Below are positions 10,461 through 21,131 of a stretch of 64,000 nt of DNA, in pieces. The notes below the pieces were generated by a model, which worked only from the letters and a program-made list of their open reading frames with translations, had not been told where the DNA came from and searched no databases. Numbering within the stretch: the stretch's first letter is position 1; each line of letters opens with the position of its first letter. The position numbers were made by a program, and so were the translations under genes. The DNA comes from Ilyonectria destructans (Eukaryota > Ascomycota > Sordariomycetes > Hypocreales > Nectriaceae): NCBI GenBank assembly GCA_020740775.1, contig JAHEWK010000008.1, forward strand, positions 558,001 to 622,000, given 5' to 3'.

Positions 10461-13400
10461 TCTGTGTGTGCATGCGCGTGTGTTGTGCTCTGTTATTCAT
10501 CCTCCTCCATGATCCATGAAGCGCCATCCACTCCCCATCCGTCGTTCATTGTCAATTGCCCATTGTCCATTGTCCAGATGCTGCCCGTGCAGCGCAGGGT
10601 TCCAAGGGGCGCTGTCGATCGCATGCGGACAGCCGACAGGGGTTGGCTGTGGAAGGATGGGATGGAGGATGAGGTACATGGCGAGTCAGGTACCCCCCAG
10701 GTCGCCGCCCCTCCACGAGCCGGGGCGTACCTGCCGACAGGGAACGCGACTCAGGGCCAGCGTCGTTCTAGTAGGATGCGCCTGCATTGGGATGCATTGG
10801 ATGCTTCCACCATCCTTCCTCTGTAATGACCTGGGCTCCGTCAAGGCTCCATCAGAGAAACAAACACGGCTTTTCATCCCCTGCGGATTCGGGCATTTTT
10901 TGCCGCACACAGCTACCTTGGGTAAGGCATTGTGCTATTTACATCATCCTGTATGCACGCGCAGGGCATCAATCGTCACAGTCCCTCGTCGTCGTCGCTG
11001 TCGGTATCGCCGTTGCTGACCTTGTTGGTGGCTGGATGGTTGCTGACTGCGTACAGAATGCTGATGCTGCTGTTCCCGCTCGTCTGTCTCGTGGGTGTTC
11101 GTCCCGACTTTCTGATTGCACGAACCCACGCCCAACCCATGGTGCAGTTTCAGAATCGACCTGACAGTCTGGGAGGCCCAAACCAACCCCGGCATAACCA
11201 TCCATCCGTCCCTCCCTGACAAACGTCGCCCGTGCCGGACCATGGCCCTGGCAGTGTAACCGCAAGGATGGGGGTCCGGGGGGGTCGGAGTGCGATCCTT
11301 GCTGGTTCCTGCTAGGGCCTTGTACCACAACGCTATTGTTCAAGCGCCCTCGGGAGACGCAGGCCCAGCAAGTCCAAGCCCAGCAACACACACACACGCA
11401 CAGAGTCCCGGATGCGCTATCATGTCTCCTACCGTCTTACCATCCTACCGACTCCGGGCACCATTCATAACAACTTCCAAACCCCGGCTACTGCAACCAG
11501 TCATCATCTAATTACAACATGCCCCCTCACAGCGAGACAGAAAGACCAGACGAGTCACGCACCTGCAGTACTGCACTCAATCCAGGGTTACCAGAACCAA
11601 AATGTAACAAGCAACCACGATCCGAGACGGCAAGCCGGATAGCATACGTACATCCTCGGGAGAACATCCATTCGCGGGCTCACACACCGATGGCGGCCCA
11701 GAAAACCGACCTCGCGCGACGCAGCCTCAGACATGGCCAGACAAGACCCATGAGACGCAAAGGGAACAGGCTTCGTCACCGCTCTATCTAGCTGTCTTAA
11801 CTTGCATCGCCGTCTCTTCCCACCCCAGCCATCAGCGGGAACACTATTGATGACAGCGACGTCCGCAACAAGTTCCTCCCCATGTCTCTCACTGTCTCTG
11901 TCTCCATCCTGCTCTGCTCGCCCTCTGACCCCGTCCATCCTCGCCAGGTTCCCGGGGCTAACAGCATGCATCCACCTTCGCGCCATGCACGACCAGGGAT
12001 GCCCTCCACAAGGAGAACGCTAAAGCCCATGTGGCCGAGACATCCACTTCGTAGCGCGCCACCTGCCGCTGCTTTACAGAAACTCCGTCATACTATGTAG
12101 CTAGTGGTCCAGTGCATGGGTGGATGCTCACGAACCTGCCTGCTTTCCCTCACCCAGCTCATCCCAGGATATCCCGGGTACCATCAGCTTACGAACCTCG
12201 GTCTTGCCCTCGCGTCCCTACCTTCTTCTCTAAGAACAGCCTGGTTTGCTCCGACCGGCCTCTTACTATTGCGAGGAGGTAGAAGGTTTCTCCCGCTTGA
12301 CGATCGCCGTCCTTAGCTGGCGCCCCCACCATCGCGGCCCTATCCGCCGATCCCCAAGGACCGACAACACATCTGACGGCTGTTACCGGTGCCAACGGTT
12401 ACATCTTGTCAGATTCACGGGTCAAAGATTTGGGGGGTCGGGAATCGGGGATTCCAAGGTAACATTGAGATTCCGCTCTCTTGTGGTTTATTCCCGACGC
12501 AGTTGTAGGTAGTTCGACCGCTCAACTCGGAGTTTTTGACTGCACCACCAGAAAGAGTCCGACTACTCAAAGACAAGATACGTCGCCGCTCCGCTCCGCT
12601 CTCTTCTTTTTATCTTACCTGACGATCCATCTGCCTCTTTCAAGGTAAGCCCAATCATTCAATCAATCATTGTCACTGTAACAGGGGCTCCCTGTGTCAT
12701 CGTAGTCAAGTGGTTTGGTTCAACAGGGGATCTACCGGTTCTTCCGTGGGGCACTCGGCCGGCACTGTCCTATTCATCCGCCAACAACAACCGTTCTGCC
12801 TGGGGGGCAAGGGACAACGAAGAGGAGTACAGCAGCAATATTGTCCGCTTCGGCCCTTCCCACGTCTCTAGACGCGCCTCGTCGGCCAACTCGCGGCAGC
12901 ACGAAGGCACACTTTCCCGCTCTAGCGCCAAGGGTGAGGGCGGCACAAGAAGCGCACTGGGAAACTGGAACACCACCGGAGCTGGTGGCTTGATGCACAT
13001 GGACATCCACCAAAGGTAATCAGATGAGTACAGAGTATTCGTATGGATGAAGGAGCCACGCCGACCTAGCTTGATGGTCCGTCCATGAGTGTCGCCTTGC
13101 TCTTTCTCGTCGCCTTTGCTCCCGGCCTTGTCCCCGTCTCCCCATTTGGTGCAACTTTGACAGGGCCGAGTGAACGATGCCGACTATGCAACTCCAGCCG
13201 GGTAGACTTGCCAACCGGTTCGCCGGTGATATTGTTCCCGGATGCGGCGGGCAATAAGGTACTTCGCCCACATGGTTACGGTGCATGTACGCGCAACACA
13301 TTCACCTTGCTCACGTCGTCATTCCGAGCGGCTTACACAAGATCTTGCCGCTCCCACCCCAGATCCGACGCTGTTTGTCTGCGAAACGCGACCTGAGACA

Positions 13401-14374
13401 GCTTCCTTGCCAGGTTAGTAGGATCCTACTCTGCATTCTCTTAACGTGCCACTAGGGCTTCAGGCAATGTCTGACAGCCGAGCATTCCATTGCCCCTTAC
13501 TATGTGCATACTGGCTGGTATCCTGTTGGTGGCGTTCGGACAGGCTCCACCACATACAAAGAAAGCAGTCCGTTTCTTTTTCTGCTTCGTCTATCTTTGT
13601 TGCTGGCCATCGGACGATCTCCCCAGAGTATTTCTTCACTCGGTTGCTAAAACCGTGAGCATCGTGTCATACTCCGTAAACAGCATCAATTGAGGGTCCG
13701 CGGACCGAGACCAGCCTCCAAACTCCACGGCCCCCGGTAACGACGAATCCCGCCGAGACATCAATGCCGCCACCCACGGCTGGCTCACATAATTCTCGCA
13801 CTGCACTGCACCGTCCATTGCTTGGCCATGGTCGATCGCCACCCGTTATGAGGCCATTATGCTGTAATGTCAAGCACCAAGTCACCATTCAGACACTTCG
13901 ATAGCCGACTTTGGCCAGGCCTGGACTACGCCTCGCGCCAACCCAGAAAGACGCCAGCGCAACCGCCAACTGCCTGGAATGGCAGCTCCGCGTCGTCCAT
14001 GGCACATACTATTATGTAGCGATGGCGCGCCGTGTCAAAGCTGAGGTCGGATGGACAAACGATGGCCCGGTCAGTCCATCCTAACCCCTGCATGGCGGCG
14101 AGGCGTCGCCGTTCTGGAAAAGTGAAATGGACGGCCTTTGATCGTCTCCCTGGCCGCGCATCCACAAGCGGCTTCGACCGTCATGGTCCAGGCGGTCCGT
14201 TCCATCGCCGAATCTCAATCTCCCTTCCACACGAAAGCGTCAAGCCTTTGGATCCACGCCGGGACGAATGACAGTCCTCGCTTGCCTGACCGCCTCTCTA
14301 GGCGGCTTGGCCTGTTCGTCTTGTCGTCTGTCATCGTCGACTCGTGATCCGGGGTTTGCCAGGCCTTGGGACCA

Positions 14375-14393
14375 CCCCCCCCCCCCCCCCCCC
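14375..14393. repeat. 19-base C homopolymer
   Basis: An uninterrupted C tract in non-coding DNA. Its exact length is likely to vary and may carry assembly error. Confidence 0.85.
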
Positions 14394-14690
14394 AGGCAGC
14401 CAACACTTGGGGTTTGACGCTTGCCCCTGTATCTCTGTTGTGCGCAAATGGCGTGCCCTCCCGGACTCCGTACCTCATCTCGCCATGGCCCGCAGGCCCC
14501 AGTCCTGTCATCGTGTCGGCCATGCAGGTACGGAGTCCAGCCGCATCAACTCTGCGCGGACTCTCTCGCCCGTCATATTTCGCACGTCGCATTGCCGGAT
14601 CGCTCCTCCAAGCCTCAAGACATCCATCCACCCACACTAGCAAAATCGGATCCAGGAACCGCGCGCCGTCGTGTTGATCCCTTCTCAATG

Positions 14691-14730
14691 CTCTCACTAA
14701 CCTCTCACTAACCTTCCTCACTAACCTCCC
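14691..14730. repeat. Imperfect tandem repeat, CTCACTAACCT units
   Basis: Three near-copies of an 11-12 base unit (CTCACTAACCT, CTCACTAACCTT, CTCACTAACCTC) in gene-poor DNA. Confidence 0.65.
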
Positions 14731-15650
14731 ACCTGCCCATCTTGTCCGCCGAGATGTTCCCGTCCCAACTCTATCCCACGGCTTCACACTGATGCCACGC
14801 CGGGCCCATAACAAAGTGACCCCGGCCCTGAAGCCTCGGCCCCAGACACGGCTAGCCACGATACACACATAAACTACCCCGACCTGATGCCGAGATGCCA
14901 GTGCCAGACTACGTAGTAACCAATCCCAACGACAGCGCCGGTGAAACTACCGTTCAGCCAGTGGGCAGACACGACCGCTATCATCGTTCACCGTCGCTCG
15001 TCCACCGTTGTCTATCGGCAGCCCAGTGACCCTGGAAACCCCTCACTCCACCCACCATTCTTCTTTTCCCTTTCCTCGACTCCCAGCCTCCCAATACGCA
15101 ACGGCTCTCTTTGTGACAGGTCGTCCACGAGCCCACCCACCCAGCGGAGAGACAGAGAGGTAGGCCAGGACCCAAGGTTTCGGCGTGGCTTCAGTGTGAT
15201 GTGATGGCTTTGCTCTGTCCTCTCCCCACCTCCACCCCTCAGCTGTTCCCCAAGGTCCACCCTTGTTTCCAGCCTCAATCCGCAGCCAGACGCAATCCTA
15301 GCCGCCAGTCGCCCAGAAGACTCTTGTGGCTTTGTGATGAAAGATCGGTGCTAAAGAGGCATGCGTCCGGCTGCGGAGTGTGTAGTCCCGCGCGTCGTGC
15401 TTCCGATATGCATAGACATGGACATGGATTGATGCGCCCATGGCCATATATTGTCTAGACTGGGTGCTACGTAGCACATAACGAGGGGAAAGTGCACTTT
15501 GCTACTGCATGTATTCGTAAAGAGTATTGCTATTCGCACACAGATACAAGCCTCCTTGGCCAAACCTCAGGGCAAACCAATGTACCTAGTACGTGCATTG
15601 GAATTCTAAGACCTTACTTAGACTTACATGGATTAATAAATTCGACTTGG

Positions 15651-15675
15651 TAAAATAAAATAAAATAAAATAAAA
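15651..15675. repeat. (TAAAA)5 microsatellite in an AT-rich patch
   Basis: Five copies of TAAAA inside an AT-rich island of roughly 170 bases, in contrast to the GC-rich surroundings. It may be the remains of an old element, but nothing protein-like survives. Confidence 0.8.
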
Positions 15676-16227
15676 GGTTATGAGGGAATAAATATTAAGA
15701 ATTAGGCTCTTAAACTTATTAGGTTGGTAGATAATTACCAGTAGGATTGAGGCATGCAGTGATGTGTGCAAGTAGCAATAGGTGTGTGTGCGAATAGCCT
15801 CGTAAATTGGGCATGCACAGATGGACGAGGTAGACCAAGGCAGATCATGGTTATGTAAGTGGGATTGCTTGCGTGACAGCCAGTCTACCGCAGAGAAGTA
15901 GAAGACAAAGACCAAAAATACAGAACCCGTCGTCTCTGCTTATGAACCTCCCCTCCAGCCGTTGCTCCAACGCCAGAAATGACAAGTAGAAGTAAAGGTG
16001 CCTTATCCCCCCTCCCCGTGATAAAATGGAAATATTAGCGGCGCTTTGTGTTGCGGAAAAAAGGGCGCCCCTCGTCACACATGCTTCCATCGTCCCAGTA
16101 TCCTCTTCTAGTATCCCAACAACAGACCAAACCCTCCTTTCCCGCTTGTAATGGTGAGTTAGAACTGGCTACATGATGACGTCTTTGACTAGTTTCCAAG
16201 AATACAAAGCCGACCAAGAGATACCTC

Positions 16228-18202
16228 CTAGGGCTCGCTACTCTCTGTGATCCTCCACCCGTTGGATGAGCCTCTGTTATAGCGGTTCCTGATGTCGAAG
16301 CTGCGAGAGTGGTTCGACCAGCTGGATGGTCTTAGTTAGCCAAGCCGTCCAAAGGACTAAACTGTGTCCGGATTTGAGGAGAAATACTTACATCTTGACC
16401 CGCCCGTCATCACCACAGGACGCCAGCATAAAGGGGTCAGCAGGGTTCCATGAAACAGCGTTGCAGCGCGGGTGATGCCCGGGTAGACGCTCAACGGCGG
16501 CGCCCGTGTTCTTGTGCCAGATGAGGATATTGCCATCCTCGCTACCGCTGATGACGAAGCTCTCGTTGGGCCCGCCGAAAGAGCTACGAATAAGGTATTC
16601 GCCGCCGGTGTGGCCGAAGAACTTCTGGACCGAGTTACGAGTGACAAGATCGATGAGCTGGGCCTCACCATCACGCTTGTTCACAAGTAGGTGGCGCGAG
16701 TCCTGGCTGATGCTGACGGACGTGGGACGGGCCTTGAGCTCCATGTCAAACTCGAGCTCGCGGGTGATGGCGTTGTAGACGTGAATCGTCTGGACGTCGT
16801 CAACGGCGACGAGCCACCGGCCGTCGGGTGAGCCGCAGAGATCTTGCACGCGGTGCCTCTTACCCCAGTCATAGACCTCCTCGTCGTGAACATTGATGGT
16901 ACAGAGGCTGTGAGCGCGATCCAAAGTGCCGACGACGAAGGACTGGTTGTCACGAGCCCAAACACAACCGCTGACGGGCTCCTCAAAGCGCCTCAGCTTT
17001 TTTAGGAGCGATCCGGTCTATGAAATTACGTTAGTTTTGCAACATCGTTGAAATCCTCTTCGGAGTGTCCCTTACATTGGCATCCCACAACCGCGCGTGT
17101 TTGTCTTGCGAACAACACACAATCATAGAGTCGTCAGGGCTCCACGATATGTTACCGACACCACCATCGTGATCGCTCAACAAACGCAAGACAGCAAACG
17201 TCTTGGGGTCCCATAAAACGACCTGCTCCCTACTGCCACAAGCTGCCAGCTTGGTCCCGTCATGAGAGAATTGGACTTGCCAGACCTCGCCAGCCAGGTC
17301 AGTGAGTTCAATCGCCACCTCGGTCGGGAAATTCCGTCGATCACAGAAGTGGTCAGAGTACAGTGACGGCGACATAGCCTCTGTGTGATAGAGGCAAGTG
17401 TCAATCTGGCTCTGTTTAACTTGCTCGAGAAGGACGGCAAGGCGGTTCTCGGGCAACATGACGGATGGGGATATACACTCTACCCCATATTAGCAAGATT
17501 CGGCACATATGCACTCAGCGTCGACTTACTGGATAGCTCTGACAATAGGCGCATTCGAGACTCCCCATTAGCTCCATCCCATTCTGCTTTGGCCATGAGA
17601 TCCTCCGTAGACCGGCACATAAGCAGACTGGATAGGAAATGCAGCTTCGCAGTGTCGTGTGAGAGCGGGGTCAACTCTCCCCGAAGCACCATAAGAGCAC
17701 GGCCAGTATCCCTCTGTTCGAGAAGCTCCAGGAACTTCTGTTGCCGCAGCCAGAACCTCATTACATCCCGATCCGAGCCGAAGGCCAAGACAAGCCCGTT
17801 CCCTGGCACATTACTGTCCTCGTGTGATGCACCAGACAGCAGCTGCTCGGCCACTGTCCAAGAGCCGCTCAGCACGGCCGACCTAAAACCGGCAACAGTT
17901 GGGCTCTCCAACTCGAACCCACTCTCCTGGCTCACATTCTCTGCCGCAGTCTGATATCCCATATCCGACAAGGCCTGGATCAGTAGCCGGGTAACTTCTT
18001 GGCGATCATGGCCAAAGTATGTGGGAGGGCGCTGGGTGCTGGTGACCGGAGAATTGCTCTTGCCGTTGACTGCTGTACCGGCTTTATAGCCATTCATAAC
18101 GCCTGCCGTGGATGCCCGTTGCGACTGTGCCATGGATGACCCATTCGAGTAGCCCAGGGGCGCCCCGTTATGAGGGTCTGGTGTATCACTATCAGCCATC
18201 AT
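16228..18202 (-). CDS. gid7: WD40 protein of the GID/CTLH E3 ligase (GID7/WDR26-like)
   Basis: GID7/WDR26 is a subunit of the GID/CTLH ubiquitin ligase, which in yeast drives glucose-induced degradation of gluconeogenic enzymes. Exons 18202-17530, 17479-17076, 17017-16392 and 16321-16228 join in phase to at least 598 residues. Order: a Ser-rich start, then a LisH-like helix (DRQEVTRLLIQALSDMGYQT), a CTLH-type region (FRSAVLSGSWTVAEQLL ... FWLRQQKFLELLEQRDTG), and seven-blade-type WD repeats (VWQVQFSHDGTKLAACGS, VGNISWSPDDSMIVCCS, FVISGSEDGNILIW, NAVSWNPADPFMLASCGDDG). The 50-base intron at 17480-17529 has a TGCTAAT branch-like site. The true N-terminus is uncertain. The same frame stays open for 212 codons upstream (to a TAA at 18839-18841) with no ATG, reads as Ser/Pro-rich, and contains a PKRRRGD basic cluster just before this ATG, so an upstream first exon is possible. 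Confidence 0.87.
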
Positions 18203-19144
18203 GGCGTCACCTCGTCTTCGTTTGGGGCCGGGTTCGCGGGTGGTGTCGTCAGCGCCAGAGCGTCTCGCGCTCTGTCCGGGGGCAGGTTCGAGCTCCGATA
18301 GTACGTCGGGTGTAGAGGAGCGCTGGCGTCGGCCGAGGACCTGGGATGGTGCTAGACTCGCAGGTCGGGCGGGACGGGCACTCGAAGAACCTATATTCGC
18401 AGTGCCGGTCGAGGCTCGATTCCGGAGAAGCTGAGGGTCTGAGGGAGCGACAGAGGGGGGATCGGAGGGAGGGGCAGAGAGTTCAGTGCTGGACGAGGTC
18501 GAGGGGGGTTGCGGCGTGGTAGTGTCGTCGGAGGTGTGAACGGGGAGTCCGGAGCGGGCGCCGGAGGAGTCCAGATCGGCCTCTCCGCGGCTGTTGACCG
18601 CGGTGGGATCGAGCGTTGGGGTTAACGGGAAGCTGACTGGGGCCCAGAGGAGTCCGGTATTCGAGAGAAACGGGTTCGGCGGGGGGATGCTGGCGAGAGA
18701 GCAGCTTCGGACGATGGGTGGAGGTGAGGTGTCGTTGGGAACGGGAGGTGGAGGTGGAGGCGGCTCTGGGAGCAGGTATCCAGCAGCAGGACGGTCGAGA
18801 GGCGCATGTGACTGACAGAGATGTCTTCGGGAAGGCGGTTATTCCAAGGAATGCGTATGGTTGTGGATGATGGGCGTTGAGGAAGAAGACTCTGGTGGTT
18901 GGTGGTTGGAGGTTGGAGATTGGAAGTGGTGTGTCGGGAAGAGGATGGCCGTGGCCGCGCTGGGTTCCGTGCTGGGTTCCAGATGCTTCAGTGGTGATGA
19001 GATCCAGTAGGTCATCTAGCGCTGTGCTGGGCGCTGGCACCTCCGATTTCTAGGGATGTTTACTCCTAACTAGTGCTACCTACTAGGGGCCCTTGTGGCA
19101 GGCGGGACGAGTGGGCGGCGACTGGGAGAGGCCGGGGCAGGGAG

Positions 19145-19186
19145 GGCCCGGCCAGTGACGGCCCGGCCAGTGACGGCCCAGTGAGG
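19145..19186. repeat. Tandem repeat, GGCCCGGCCAGTGAC units
   Basis: Two exact 15-base copies and a partial third copy, GC-rich, about 100-140 bases beyond the possible upstream ATG of the WD40 gene. Confidence 0.75.
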
Positions 19187-20673
19187 CTTCAGTGGGTTCC
19201 AGCGCTTGGCTCCAGCGGCCTCGGCGGTTGGGGCGATTGAAGAGGTGCGCTGGCGGGTGGGTGGGGCATGCTTCTGCGCAGCGGGCTTAGGGGGCTCCCA
19301 ATGACCCTATTGGCGTCCAAGGGTCCGGTGGGCGACAACCTTGATGCTAATGTCCCTAATGGGAATCTGGAACCTGACGTGCTGAGCTCACGATAATCTC
19401 GGACGGGGTACGGGAAGCAAGGGGATATATATCCAACATCTGGGTGGTACATCCAAAATGCTGCGGTTGTGCAAAGTCTCAACGTGCCCTTTCTGTTCCA
19501 CGGTTTCCTTCTCGTGCCTGTATTTGTACTCCACCGTATTGCCAAATGCCGGGACGCCTATAACGTCACCAAGTAGGAGGATGTAGCTACCTCCGCCGTC
19601 CACAACCACCACCACCACACCACTAATAAGCTGGCTGGGGGCTGGAGGAGCTGCTGCAACTACATAACCGATGACGTCCACATTGTCCTCTCCCACTTCC
19701 GCCTTCTCATGGAGAAAGCAGTGCCGGCAGCCCCGCCAGTTGCTCGTAGATACGGCGTCTTTTCGATAACCTCTGGTCACAGACCTTTCTTTGCCAAAGC
19801 AAGTCACCGTCGTAATTGCTACAATATACGATGTACTGTACAATGCACAGACGTGATCAGGTCGCATGGTTTGCGGTTGGGTGCTGGGCTAAAGGTACCC
19901 TTGTGACTGATGACCCCACCGTGAACAGCCTGCTGATAAGCGATTCCCCTCATCCAACACGTCCAGAACAAACCAGACGCATGCCAAAGAGTAAGCGTTT
20001 GTCTCACTGTCCGCGGTCTAGCCGAAGGCTTCCGTCCTTCCTGTTGGCAGCTCTGGATTAGGCAATCTGGTTCGATTATTAGTTTGAGAGGTCGTGTTGT
20101 CATGAAACCCCCGCGAATACTTGCCATCTAAAACCGATTCCGAGGCCCCCTGACTTATTTAAAGATAGCGACACCCTCGTTGTCAATATATTTACCTCCG
20201 CGTATACAAGGCCTATTTCAAAACTTGGTTATTTGCGATGCCTGTTACAAGCCGGCTTCCATATCTCTGGCCACGTAGAACCCCCATCCAAGCTGAGGCA
20301 TATGTTGTAAGTGATACGGCGAGTTTAGGCTGGGGTTGAACAGGGTAGCATGCATCAGACGCAAAGGCAATACGGATATCAACAGAGCAACCGAATGTAC
20401 GTTCTAGGCTGCCAGAATCACCCTCGGTGTACACGCGCAATATCTACTTACGAAATAGGCAGTATCCCTCGTGGTGGCGGGTCTGAACCACGCACAAGGC
20501 ACCCGCAATAAAGGAACACATCAGCTGGTGACGTTATCATCCAGGCTGCAGAATTAACCCGAACGCCCCAGCCACAACCAGGACCAGGGCCCCATGGGTA
20601 GCGCGGTCACGTGGCCGCATTGTCTGTGAATTGGACAGGCGGTATTTACGGTGAAGACAGTGGGAAGGGAGGC

Positions 20674-20698
20674 TACCTTACCTAGGTAGGTACCTAGA
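20674..20698. repeat. TACCTAGGTAGGTACCTAG motif upstream of vps1
   Basis: The stretch contains two overlapping palindromes (TACCTAGGTA and GGTACC), about 435 bases before the VPS1 start. It is one of the clearest copies of the recurrent motif. Confidence 0.55.
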
Positions 20699-21131
20699 GA
20701 GGGTCCAGCAAGGGAAGGCTGTCGCGCCACGTGTGGCTTGGAATGCAACGCTCCAGGGCGGCGCAACTTTAGTGCCTTGTTAGGCTCGTGAACTCGGTGT
20801 CGTCCCGCCAGTTGCTAAGCCCTCCCTATTCCAGCATCTCAACGCCTTTCATATTTCACGACCGCCTCCGCCCACCATCCCCTTTCATCCATCTCAACTT
20901 AAGAGACACCTACGCCCGCGGTCTGCAGATCGGTCCTGCATTCCTGTCTCCCAGCCTTGAGCTCGCGCAACGCTTCAGAAGTCCTCTCCCCGGTCGACCG
21001 CCCCTCCGCCAGCTCCCACCGAGCCGCAGTGCCCAGCGACCAACCCCTTCCACCTCACCACCACCGTCCTCGATCCAGCCGATCCTGGTTATACTTGAAG
21101 TTCTAGTGGAGGATATATCACGATCCCGACC

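Larger units (their letters stand above)
9032..16227. other. Gene-poor stretch of about 7.2 kb
   Basis: No frame here looks like a conserved protein, and the longer open frames overlap on both strands with skewed composition. The stretch contains simple repeats (a GTGCAGA run, a CTCACTAACCT run, a 19-base C tract, a TAAAA run), TACCTAGGTA-type motifs, and an AT-rich patch near 15.6 kb. A CT-rich tract followed by a good donor-like GTAAGC lies near 12.6 kb. I saw no convincing tRNA or rRNA gene, although weak ones could be missed by eye. Confidence 0.5.
18842..21131. other. Intergenic region between divergent gid7-like gene and vps1
   Basis: About 2.3 kb holding the promoters of two divergent genes. 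An open minus-strand frame starting at 19040 (MPAPSTALDDLLDLITTEAS) could be the first coding exon of the WD40 gene, but I find no good donor site to join it. It also has a 15-base tandem repeat (19145-19186) and a TACCTAGGTA-type cluster (20674-20698). No other gene is supported. Confidence 0.5.

Noticed and set aside
10212..10826. A 204-codon plus-strand frame
   Set aside because: Translates the GTGCAGA/TG repeats and low-complexity DNA; no coding character.
14215..14868. A 217-codon minus-strand frame at 14.2-14.9 kb
   Set aside because: It runs through the C19 homopolymer (poly-Gly) and has Arg/Trp-rich text without any family resemblance.
18483..19040. Minus-strand frame MPAPSTALDDLLDLIT... 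as a separate gene
   Set aside because: Only its first ~20 residues look protein-like, and the rest runs out of frame with the probable N-terminal extension of the WD40 gene. At most it is an unresolved first exon.
20461..20510. Possible tRNA-like stem near GGTGGCGGGTCTGAACCACGC
   Set aside because: No proper acceptor stem, D-arm or T-loop consensus could be folded around it.
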